DNA of 64,000 nucleotides. Source: Chloroflexia bacterium SDU3-3. Lineage in GTDB: Bacteria; Chloroflexota; Chloroflexia; Chloroflexales; Roseiflexaceae. A program made the translations under genes and the position numbers. Under the pieces are notes generated by a model. That model was not told where the DNA came from, made no database searches, and saw only the letters and a list, made by a program, of their open reading frames with translations. This document shows positions 33,303 to 43,200 of this stretch, piece after piece; position 1 is the first letter of the stretch; each line of letters starts with the position of its first letter. The DNA lies in contig WBOU01000008.1 in NCBI GenBank assembly GCA_009268125.1, positions 1 to 64,000 of the forward strand, in the 5' to 3' direction.

Positions 33303-34775
33303 CTAGAACTGGCGGCTCCACTCCTTGGGCCAGCGCTCGACCACCACCTTGGTCTCGGTGTAGAACTCCACACCGTGGTGGCTCTGGGCGTGCAGGTCGC
33401 CGAAGAAGCTCTCGCCCCAGCCGGAGAAGGGGAAGAAGGCCATGGGCGCGGCCACGCCCACGTTGATGCCGATATTGCCCGCGCTGGCCTCGCTGCGGAA
33501 CTGGCGGGCCGCCGCGCCGCTGGCGGTGAAGATGCAGGCCATGTTGCCGAAGCGGCGGGCGTTGACGATCTCCACGGCGCGCTCGATCGTGTCGGCGTGG
33601 ATGATGCTGAGCACCGGGCCGAAGATCTCGGTGGCCGCGATCTCGCTGGCGGGGTCGACGCGGTCGAGGATGGTGGGGAACACGAACGAGCCGCCCTCGT
33701 AGCCGCTGGCCGCGCGGCCCCGGCCATCCACCAGCAGCTCCGCGCCCTCGGCAGCGCCCTTGGCGATCAGGCCCTCGATGCGCTGCCTGCTCTCGGCGCT
33801 GATCACCGGCCCCATCTCCACGCCCGCATCCAGGCCATAGCCCACCTTGCGGGTGGCCGCCGCCTCGGCGATGCGCTCGACAAACAGCTCGCGGGCCGCG
33901 CCCACCGTGATCGCCACCGAGGCGGCCAGGCAGCGCTGGCCCGCGCAGCCAAAGGCCGAGTCGGCCAGGATGCGGGTGGTCATGTCCATGTCGGCGTCGG
34001 GCATCACCACCACGGGGTTCTTCGCGCCGCCCTGGCACTGGGCGCGCTTGCCATTGGCGGTGGCGCGGCTGTAGACGTACTTGGCCACGGGCGTGGAGCC
34101 GACAAAGCTGATCGCCCGCACCAGCGGGTGGTCGAGCAGGGCGTCCACGGTCTCGCGCCCGCCGTTGACCAGCTGGAGCACCCCAGGCGGCAGGCCGAGC
34201 TGCTCGATCAGGCCCCAGAGCTTCTGGCTGGTGAGCGGCACCTTCTCGGAGGGCTTGAGGATGAAGCAGTTGCCGCAGGCCACGGCGTAGGGCAGGAACC
34301 ACAGCGGGATCATGCCGGGGAAGTTGAACGGGGTGATCGCGGCGACCACGCCCAGCGGCTGGCGGAACATGTGCTCGTCGATGCCGCGCGCGATGTCCTC
34401 GTTGTTGTAGCCCTGGATGAGCTTGGGCATGCCGCAGGCGGTCTCCACGTTCTCGATCCCGCGCCGCAGCTCGGCCACGCTCTCGCCGTAGGTCTTGCCG
34501 CACTCCATGGTGATGGTGCGGGCGATGTCGTCGATATTGGCCTCAAGCAGCGCCTTGAGCTTGAACAGGTACTGGATGCGGTCGGTCACTGGGGTGCGCC
34601 GCCACTCCTGGAAGGCCGCCTGCGCGGCCTGCGCGGCGGCGTCCACCTCCGCCGCAGGCGAGAGCGGCACCCTGGCCAGGATCTCGGCGGTCGCGGGGTT
34701 GCGCACATCCAGCAGCGCGGTGGCGCTGGAGGGCTGCCAGGTGCCGTTGATGAAGTTGGGGAGCTGCTCGTTCAT
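33303..34775 (-). CDS. mmsA: Methylmalonate-semialdehyde dehydrogenase-like ALDH (CoA-acylating)
   Basis: The 490-residue aldehyde dehydrogenase has the MmsA features: [33 protein letters not shown], the catalytic Cys in GCAGQRCLA, and [14 protein letters not shown] near the end. MmsA enzymes convert (methyl)malonate semialdehyde to propionyl- or acetyl-CoA. In a polyamine/beta-alanine context malonate semialdehyde is a reasonable substrate, which is inference from neighbours. It precedes potA by 16 bases and follows another ALDH gene by 74. Confidence 0.9.
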   Translation of the reverse strand: MNEQLPNFINGTWQPSSATALLDVRNPATAEILARVPLSPAAEVDAAAQAAQAAFQEWRRTPVTDRIQYLFKLKALLEANIDDIARTITMECGKTYGESVAELRRGIENVETACGMPKLIQGYNNEDIARGIDEHMFRQPLGVVAAITPFNFPGMIPLWFLPYAVACGNCFILKPSEKVPLTSQKLWGLIEQLGLPPGVLQLVNGGRETVDALLDHPLVRAISFVGSTPVAKYVYSRATANGKRAQCQGGAKNPVVVMPDADMDMTTRILADSAFGCAGQRCLAASVAITVGAARELFVERIAEAAATRKVGYGLDAGVEMGPVISAESRQRIEGLIAKGAAEGAELLVDGRGRAASGYEGGSFVFPTILDRVDPASEIAATEIFGPVLSIIHADTIERAVEIVNARRFGNMACIFTASGAAARQFRSEASAGNIGINVGVAAPMAFFPFSGWGESFFGDLHAQSHHGVEFYTETKVVVERWPKEWSRQF

Positions 34776-34849
34776 GATCGTCCTTGGGTTAGGGTTGGAT
34801 ACGTTGGTGCCTGCGCGGCGCGCCCGGCGGTCGTGGCCTGGCTGCGCCG

Positions 34850-36358
34850 CTAGCCGATGCCCATCCAGACGGTCTTGGTCTGGGTGTAGAGCTCGTAGAC
34901 GGCCTCGCCCAGCTCGCGGCCATAGCCGCTCTCTTTGTAGCCCCCGAAGGGCACCGCCGGATCCCACAGGTTGTAGCCGTTGACCCACACGGTGCCCGCC
35001 TTGATCGCGGCGGCGAAGCGGTGGGCCTTGGCCATGTCGCTGGTCCACACGCCGGATGCCAGGCCGTAGGGCGTGTCGTTGGCGCGGGCCACCACCTCGT
35101 CAAACTCGTCGAAGACCAGGGCGGCCAGCACCGGGCCGAAGATCTCCTCGCGCACCACGGCCATGTCGTCGGTCGCGCCGCCGAACACGGTGGGGGCCAG
35201 GAAGTAGCCGCCGTCGGGCACGCCCTCGGGGCGTCCGCCGCCCGCCAGCAGCTGCGCGCCCGCGTCCTGCCCGGCGCGCACGTAGCCCGCCACGCGGGCC
35301 AGCTGCTCCTGCGAGATCAGCGGGCCGATCTGGGACTGCGGGTCGAAGCCGACGCCCACGCGCACCTCGCGCATGGCCTTCACCAGCTCGTCCATCACCT
35401 GGTCGTAGACGGCGCGCTGCACGAACAGGCGCGACCCGGCGCAGCAGTTCTGGCCCGAGTTCACCAGAATGGCCCAGACGGCCTGGCGGGCGGCGGTGGG
35501 GATGTCGGCGTCGGCGAAGATCACGTTGGGCGACTTGCCGCCCAGCTCCAGCGAGACGCGCTTGAGGTTGCCTGCGGCGGCCTGCATGATCCTGCGGCCC
35601 ACCTCGGTGGAGCCGGTGAAGGCCACCTTGTCGACGCCACGGTGGGCCACTAGCGCGGCCCCGGCGGTGTGGCCGTAGCCGGGCACCACGTTCAGCACGC
35701 CGGGGGGGATTCCGGCCTCCAGGGCAAGGCGGCCCAGGTGCAGCGTGGTGAGCGGGGTCTGCTCGGCGGGCTTAAGCACCACGGTGTTGCCCGCCGCCAG
35801 CGCGGGGGCGGTCTTCCAGGTGGCCATGTTCAGGGGGAAGTTCCAGGGGATGATCGCGCCGCAGACACCCATCGGCTCGCGGCGGGTGTAGACGAACTGG
35901 CCGGGGACCGAGACGGGGATGCTCTGGCCGGTGATCTTGGTGGCCATGCCCGCGTGGTAGCGGAAGTGGCGGGCGTTGCTGCGGGCGTCGCGGCCCATGG
36001 TCAGGCTGTAGGGCCGCCCGTTGTCCAGGGTCTCAAGCTGGCCGAAGATGGCCGCGTCGCGCTCGATCAGGTCGGCCAGCCGCCAGAGGGTCTCGCCGCG
36101 CTCGGCGGGCGACATGGCGGGCCAGGGGCCGCGCTCGAAGGCGTCGCGGGCCGCTGCAACCGCGCGGTCGATGTCTTGGGCGTCGCCCTCGGCGATATGG
36201 GCCAGCACCGCGCCGCTGGCGGGGTTGTAGGTGGGGAAGGCCCTGCCCGAGGCCGCGCCCAGCCACTCGCCGCCGATCAGCATCGGCACCGCATCCTGCG
36301 CCAGTATGTCGCGAACCGCTGGGGCAAGGTCGAAATCGAAGGCAGCAGCACGTTCCAT
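34850..36358 (-). CDS. Aldehyde dehydrogenase (betaine/aminoaldehyde type)
   Basis: The 502-residue protein has [53 protein letters not shown] and the catalytic Cys in [15 protein letters not shown]. It fits the class of NAD-dependent dehydrogenases acting on aminoaldehydes, betaine aldehyde or phenylacetaldehyde. As first gene of the polyamine cluster it may oxidise 4-aminobutanal to GABA, the substrate of GabT; this is inference. ATG 36358 is taken over an upstream reading (36400), which lacks an RBS. Confidence 0.9.
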   Translation of the reverse strand: MERAAAFDFDLAPAVRDILAQDAVPMLIGGEWLGAASGRAFPTYNPASGAVLAHIAEGDAQDIDRAVAAARDAFERGPWPAMSPAERGETLWRLADLIERDAAIFGQLETLDNGRPYSLTMGRDARSNARHFRYHAGMATKITGQSIPVSVPGQFVYTRREPMGVCGAIIPWNFPLNMATWKTAPALAAGNTVVLKPAEQTPLTTLHLGRLALEAGIPPGVLNVVPGYGHTAGAALVAHRGVDKVAFTGSTEVGRRIMQAAAGNLKRVSLELGGKSPNVIFADADIPTAARQAVWAILVNSGQNCCAGSRLFVQRAVYDQVMDELVKAMREVRVGVGFDPQSQIGPLISQEQLARVAGYVRAGQDAGAQLLAGGGRPEGVPDGGYFLAPTVFGGATDDMAVVREEIFGPVLAALVFDEFDEVVARANDTPYGLASGVWTSDMAKAHRFAAAIKAGTVWVNGYNLWDPAVPFGGYKESGYGRELGEAVYELYTQTKTVWMGIG

Positions 36359-36642
36359 GCGAAACCCTTCATCATTCGGCGTGACACCGAGTGTTCTCAA
36401 CCCAGCCGTAGGGGTGTGAGCAGCGTGGAGCAGGGCCGCTGTAGGCTACTTTGCCTAAATATCTCGCGGTACCATCGTGCCGTTGGCGTGTCTGTGGGAT
36501 ATGAGGCTAGTGTATGCGAGCCGGGGAGTCTGGTGCTATAGCCCGAGGTGCTAGATTTCTGGGGGTGGTTTTATCTCGATCAGATGAAGGCTTTAGATAG
36601 TTTGTACGACTAGAATGGGGAGAAAGGCCCAAGCAGCGGGCT
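36359..36642. other. Gene-free region upstream of the polyamine cluster
   Basis: I see no coding frame, RNA gene or repeat here. As it precedes the first gene of the cluster it should contain the promoter, but no -35/-10 pair stands out. Confidence 0.5.
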
Positions 36643-36677
36643 GCGCTGGCGCATGGGCCTGCCCCATGCGCCAGCGC
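36643..36677 (-). terminator. 15-bp hairpin at the end of the surface-protein operon
   Basis: GCGCTGGCGCATGGG (36643-36657) pairs perfectly with 36663-36677 around five bases. It follows the stop of the last gene (36684) by seven bases on the minus strand. The following minus-strand sequence has no T run. Confidence 0.55.
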
Positions 36678-36683
36678 CGGGGC

Positions 36684-37154
36684 TTAGCGCGGCTGGTGGA
36701 AGCTGAGATGCTGCACCACCGTCGCGCCGGATGTGAGGGCGATGTCGATCGGCGGCTGGTCGGCGCTGCCCTGGTCGTCGCGCAGCACCAGGCGCACCTG
36801 GTAGGTGCCGGGCGGCAGGCCGCTGCGGTCGTAGCTGCCGTTGGCGTCGGAGAGCATCAGGATGCCGCCGAGGTCGACCACCACGCCCGACGCGGGTGCG
36901 CCGGTGGTGGCGTCGATCACGGTGCCGGTGATGCGCCCGCCCGCAGGCACGGCGGTGCGGTGCTCGCGGCTGGGCTTGGCGGTGGTGCTGGGGCGGGCTG
37001 TGGGCGCGGCGGTTGGTGCCGCCGTGGCCTCGGCGGTGGGGCGGGGCGGCAGATCCTGCGCGCCCGCCGGCTGGGCGCACAGGGCGATCAGGGCCGCCGC
37101 CGCGATGGCGCCGCCGCCGATCCATCTTCCCCATGCCCGCTGGTTGTCTGGCAT
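36684..37154 (-). CDS. Small secreted protein with carboxypeptidase-regulatory-like domain
   Basis: The 156-residue protein has an N-terminal membrane/signal segment (WIGGGAIAAAALIALCAQPA), an Ala/Pro/Thr-rich linker to about residue 75, and a beta-sandwich domain. The domain shows GRITGTVIDATTGAPASGVV followed by GSYDRSGLPPGTYQVRL, the CarboxypepD_reg/Cna-B-like pattern. It is the last gene of the block that includes the giant surface protein, 77 bases away, and may bind the cell surface or that protein. The start MPDNQRAW at 37154 is chosen because the signal follows at once. Confidence 0.8.
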   Translation of the reverse strand: MPDNQRAWGRWIGGGAIAAAALIALCAQPAGAQDLPPRPTAEATAAPTAAPTARPSTTAKPSREHRTAVPAGGRITGTVIDATTGAPASGVVVDLGGILMLSDANGSYDRSGLPPGTYQVRLVLRDDQGSADQPPIDIALTSGATVVQHLSFHQPR

Positions 37155-37231
37155 ATGTCTCGCTCCTCGCTGTTGCGCTGGTGTCGCTGGGGCCATCGCC
37201 CTGGCGCGCGGCCAGGGCGATGGCGTAGCTG

Positions 37232-40200
37232 CTACTTGGCCGGTCGCTTGGGCAGGGCGGTCACCGCCGCGCCAGCGGCTGCGCGCGGCGCGCTGCCCAG
37301 CGCTGTGCTGGCGGGCACGCTGGCCGAGGCGATGTTGTTGTACGGGCCGCCGTCGCGCTCGTGGCGCTCCAGCACTGCGCCGTAGGTCGTCTCGGTGTTG
37401 GCCGAGTCGGCCTGGGCGTAGAGCGCGGTGCCTGCGGGCAGGCTGACGGGCAGCTCGCTCATGTCGGCGCGGAAGTAGGCGTCGCCCACCCGCAGAGTCA
37501 GGGTTGCCCCCGGCGCAAGCGGCAGCGCCGTGCCGGTGACGCCCCAGGCCGCCCCGCCGCCGCCCTGGGTCTGCCAGATCTGGTTGACCTTGGTGGGCGG
37601 TGTGGTCGGGCTGACGTAGAGGTCGACCCAGAACGGATCGTTGACCGGGCCGTCGCCCTGGTTCTTCACCACCACCTCCACCGCGCCGCTGGCCACGCGG
37701 ATCTCCTGCACCACCAGGTCGGGCATCAGGTCGGCTGCGGCGGTCATCACCAGCGGCAGGAAGGTGCGGAACACCCCTTCGAGGTAGGCGGGCTTGCCGC
37801 TGCTGCCGATATCGTTGGTCGGGTCGCCATCGCCGTTGGTGTCCTCGTCGATGGTGGGGATGCCGTCGCCGTCGTCATCGGCATCCAGGTAGTTGGGGAT
37901 GCCGTCGCCATCGGTGTCGTCGTTGGCGGGGTTGTGGTCGGCGTTCAGATCCTCGGCGCTGTTCTTCACATGGTCGGCATCCTCATCGCCGTCGGGGTTG
38001 ACGTAGTCCACGCTGGCCACGGCGGATGCCGCGCTGGCGTTGGTTGCCGCATCCACCGCCGCGCCCGCAGGCAGGGCGATAGCGACCTTGCCCGTGTCGG
38101 CCATGCCGCTCACGCTGATGCGGTAGGTGGTGCCGTCGTTGGGTGCGATCTCGGTGACGGCGGCCACCAGCGTGCCAGGCGCGGTGCTGGCGCTCAGGTC
38201 GACATCGGATGCGTCTAGCCCGCTCACCGGCTCGCCGAACACGGCGGTGAACTCCACCGGCGCGAGCAGCGTGGTGGGCAGCTGGCCAGCCGCCAGGGCC
38301 AGCGTGGTCGCCGGGGCGGTGCGATCCAGGGTGTAGTGCTCGCCAGCGGTGTAGCCCGCCGCCAGCGGGTTGCCCGCCGAATCGGCGATGCTGCCGTTGG
38401 CCAGCACATCCAGACGCAGCGTGCCGTCGCCCGTGCCAGTGCCCACCGTCACGGTGTAGGTGGTGCCACTGCCGCTCACGCCGGTCACGCTCGCGCCGGT
38501 GATGCTGGACACGGTTAGGGCGAAGTCGCCCGCGTCCACGCCCGTCACGGCCTTGGCGAAGGTGACCTGGAACTGCACGCTCGCCGCGTTGGTCGGGTCG
38601 GCATCCAGGCGGATCACGCCTGTGACGACCGGCGCGACCGGGTCGAAGGTCACGGTTGTGTCGGCGGGGGCAGGCGCGCCGCTGAAGTTGCCCGCCGCGT
38701 CGCTTGCCGCCCCTGGGTTCAGCGCGGCCACCACATCGCCGCCGCCGGTCATGCCGCTCACGGTGACGCTGTAGGTGGTGCCGTCGTTGGGTGCGATCTC
38801 GGTGATGGTGGCCGCCAGCGGGCCAGGCGCGGTGCTGGCGCTCAGGTCGATGCTCTTGGTGATGAATCCGGTCACCGGCTCGCTGAAGGTGGCCAGGAAG
38901 CTGATCGGCGCGCTGCCGGTCGGGTCGGCCTGGGCCGGGGCCTGCGCGAAGGTCACGGTCGGCGCGATGGTGTCGACCGTCCAGGTGTAGCTGGCCGGGG
39001 TGGGGTCAACATTGCCGGTCGTGTCGGTGGCGCGCACGCTGAAGGTATGGCTGCCCTCGCTCAGGCCAGTGTAGCTCTGCGGGCTGGTGCAGGCGGCGTA
39101 GGCCCCGCTATCCAGCTTGCACTCGAAGGTGGCGGTCTCGTTCGCGCTAAAGTCGAACGTGGCGCTGGCGCTGTTGCTGGGGTTGGCGGGCTGGCTATCG
39201 ATCGTGGTGTCCGGTGCGCTCGCATCGATCAGCCAGGTGTAGCTGGCCGGGGTGGGGTCGAGATTGCCCGCCGCATCGGTAGCGCGCACGCTGAAAGTGT
39301 GGCTGCCATCGGCCAGGCCGGTGTAGCTCTGTGGGCTGGTGCAGGCGGCGTAGGCCTCGCCATCCAGCTTGCACTCGAAGGTGGCGCTCTCGCTCGCGCT
39401 AAAGTCGAACGTGGCGCTGGTGCTGTTGCTGGGGTTGGCGGGCTGGCTGTCGATGGTGGTGTCGGGCGCGGTGGTGTCGACCGTCCAGGCGTAGGTGGCC
39501 GGGGTGGGGTCGACATTGCTCGCCGCATCCACAGCGAACACACTCAGGGTGTGAGCGCCATCGCTCAGGCTTGCGAAGGTGACCGGGTCGGAGCAGGCGG
39601 CGTAGGGTCCGCCATCCAGCCTGCACTGGAAGGTGGCGGTCTCGGTGGCGCTGAAGTCAAACGTGGCGCTGGCGCTGCTGGCCAGCGCGGGCGGGCCGCT
39701 GACGATGGTCGTATCGGGGGCGGTGGTGTCGACCGTCCAGCTGTAGCTGGCGGGCGTCGCGTCGGCGTTGCCCAGGCCGTCCACGGCGTAGACCGTGAAG
39801 GTGTGGCTGCCGTTGGCCAGGCTGGGGTAGCTCTGCGGGCTGGTGCAGCTGGTGGCGGCAGCACCATCCAGCGAGCACATGAAGCTCAGGCTGGCGGCGG
39901 GCGTCACATTGTCGCTGCCGCTAAAGGTGAAGGTGGCGCTGGTGCTATTGGTCGGGTTAGTCGGCTGGCTGTCGATGGTCGTGTCCGGCGCAGTGGTGTC
40001 GATCACCCAGGTGTAGGTGGCCGGGGTGGGGTCGACATTGCCCGCCGCATCGGTAGCGCGCACGCTGAAGGTGTGGCTGCCCTCGCTCAGGCCGGTGTAG
40101 CTCTGCGGGCTGGTGCAGGCGGCGTAGGCCCCACTATCCAGCTTGCACTCGAAGGTGGCGGTCTCGTTCGCGCTGAAGCTGAAGCTGGCGCTGGTGCTGG

Positions 40201-43200
40201 TGGTCGGGTTGGCGGGCTGGCTATCGATGGTGGTATCCGGCGCGGTGGTGTCGACCGTCCAGCTGTAGGTGGCGGGCGTCGGGTCGGTGTTGCCCGCCGT
40301 GTCGATGGCGCGCACGCTGAAGGTGTGGCTGCCGTCGCTCAGGCCGCTGAAGGTGACCGGATCGGTGCAGGTGGCGTAGACCCCGCCGTCCAGGCTGCAC
40401 TGGAAGGTGGCGGTCTCGGTGGCGCTGAAGTCAAACGTGGCGCTGGAGCTGCTGACCAGCGCGGGCGGGCCGCTGACGATGGTGGTGTCGGGCGCGGTGG
40501 TGTCGATCGTCCAGCTGGAGCTGGCGGGCGTCGGGTCGGCATTGCCCAGGCCGTCCACGGCGTAGACCGTGAAGGTGTGGCTGCCATTGGCCAGGACGGG
40601 GTAGTTTTGTGGGCTGGTGCAGCTGGTGGCGGCAGCGCCATCCAGTGAGCACATAAACGTTAGGCTTCCTGCGGGTGTGACATTGTCGCTGCCACTAAAG
40701 GTGAAGGTGGCGCTAGGGTTGTTGGTCGGGTTGGTTGGCTGGCTGTCGATGGTGGTGTCGGGCGGGGTCACATCGATAAACACCGAGAAGGTGGTGACAT
40801 CGCCCGCCGCCACGAAGCGCGTGCCGACATCGCCGACCTCGTTTGCGACCACGCTGATGGTGTAGGTGCCGTTGTCGGCATCGTCCCACGCGCCGCCGGG
40901 TGGCGTGATGCGGTAGGTGGCGGTGCGCGGCGAGCCGTTTCCGGTAGGCGTGAAGCTCACCAGCGTCGCGGCCTGGCTGAAGCTGCTGGAGCCGGTCACC
41001 AGCACATCGCCGTTGCCCAGCGTGGCCGCGCTGATCGCGGCGTCATCGCTGTAGGTCACGGTGAAGTCGTAGGTGGTGTCGCCATTCTGGGGGTTGGCCA
41101 CGTTGGCGGCGCTGCTGCCGCTCACCGTCGGCGCGTCGTTCGAGACGGTGATGGTGGCGGTGTTGTTGTTGTCGGCGGTCACACCGGTGGCGCTGCCGTC
41201 GGCGTCGTTCACCAGCGTGGCCCCGTCGGCCAGGCCGTTGTTCACCGTCACGCTGTAGCTGATCGTGAAGGTGTCCGTGTCGGTCGCCGATGCGTTATCG
41301 ACATTACCGGGGTTGGTGACGCTGGCCGTGCTGAACGTCAGCGTCTGGCCGACCCGCGAGACGATGATCGTCGCGATCGTCATGCCGTTTGCGCTGACTG
41401 CCGAGGAGCCAGTGTTGTAGGTCACGCCTGCGGGCAGGGTGTCCACAATGCTGAGGTTGCTGGTGGTGCCCTCCATCATCGTGATGCTCAGCTCATAGGT
41501 GACCGTGTTGCCGATCTTGGCGGTGGCGGTGCTCACGCTCTTGCTCAGGCTGAAGGCCGTGGCTGCGGTGATATTTGGCGCGTTGCCGGTAGAAGTGTAG
41601 TTGGCGGCCTGGTTGCCCAGGCTGTTCTCCCAGGTGGCGGTGGCGCTGTTGCTGATAGTTGCGCCGGGGGCGATGCTGTCGCTCACCTTGCCCTGCACGA
41701 TCACCGTCAGCACTTGGTCGTTGCTGCCATTGGTATCCTGCAGCAGGTTGATCGCGCCGGTGGTGCTCAGCGCGCCGCCGCCGAGCGAGAAGTTGCCGCT
41801 CACATTGGTGCTGGTCGCCCCGTCGCTGACGATCGCGCTCACCAGCGTGAAGTTCTGGAGCGATGCAGGGAATGTGTCGCTCACATCCACATTGTAGGCG
41901 CCGGCGTTGCTGTTGGTGGTGTGGCTGACGCGGATCTGGTAGCGCACGCTGTCGCCCGCATCCACGCCGCCCGTGGCGGTGGTGATGGTGGTGACGGTCT
42001 GCAGCTCGGGGGCAACCACGGTGATGGTGGCGCTGGCGGTGTTGTTGGCGGTGTCCAGCTCCTTGTACAGCGAGGTCGCGCCGATCGTGGGGGCCACGGT
42101 CACGGCGGTGCCTGCGCTGGCCGAGGGCGAGATCGTGGCGTTGATCGTGATCGTGCCGCTCGCGCCGGATGCCAGCGAGCCGATGTCAAAGGTGTAGGGC
42201 GCGCCTGCCACCGTGCCCACCGTGGGGCTGGATGTGTAGCTGGGCGAGGTGAGCGTGGCAGGCAGCGTGGCCATGATCCGCACACCGGGGATGGGGTCTG
42301 GCCCGGCGTTGCTGTAGGTGATGGTGTAGCTGGCCGCGCTGCCCGGCAGTCCGGTGCCGGTCTTTGCGATGCTGACCTGGAGGTCGGCCCATGGCGCGAC
42401 CTGCTGTCCATAGATCTCCACATCTGTTAGGGTTGGGTTGTCGCTGCCCTGCCAGACGGTATAGTAGCTGTTGTTGCTGGCCTCGCTGTAGGCCACGGCG
42501 GGGGCTAGGGCATTGCCGGCTGTGCTGCCGATGTTGCCCATGGTGCTGATGCGGAAGGTGTCCTCCACCGTCGCCCCCGTGGCGCTCAGGCGTTTGCCGA
42601 GGATCTCGGTATCGTTGTCGATCAGGTTGTCGCTGGTGCCGTCGGCCCGCGTGGTGTTGAGCGAGTCGTCGCCGCTCCAGGTCACGAGGTACTCGTTGGC
42701 CGTGGGGTTGTAGGCCAGCGTCGGATCTTTTGCCTGGTAGGTGGTGTTGCCCGTACTGCCTGCGAAGCTGAGCCGCATGTCGTCGGTGCCAACCTCGGCC
42801 CCAGCGTTCGAGAGCCGCTGGCCGTAGATCTCGAACTCGCCGTCGGTGCCGGTGTCCTCGCCTGACCACACGACGAAGTATGACCCGGTGGTCGAGTTGA
42901 AGGCCACATCGGGGTCGACGGCGGTAAACCCATCGATGGCCGAGCTGCCCATCATGCTGATCTGCTGGTCGTCGGTGCCGGTCTCGGCCCCGGCGGAGGT
43001 GAGGAGCTGGCTGTAGATTTCGGTGATCAGCGATCCGCTGGTGTCCAGGTCGTCGCCCGCCCACACCACCAGAGATGAGCCAGTGATGGTGTCCACGGCG
43101 ATCTTTGGCTTGTCGGCGAAGAAGACGCTGGGGTCTGGCGCGGCGGGGTTGCCCATCAGGCTGATCTGCTGATCGTTGGTGCCGGTCTCGACTCCGGCGC

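Noticed and set aside
39047-40648. A 533-residue plus-strand ORF opposite the Ig-repeat region
   Set aside because: It is the mirror of GC-rich repeated codons of the giant surface protein. The translation is Gly/Ala/Val/Arg-rich and low complexity, with no RBS.
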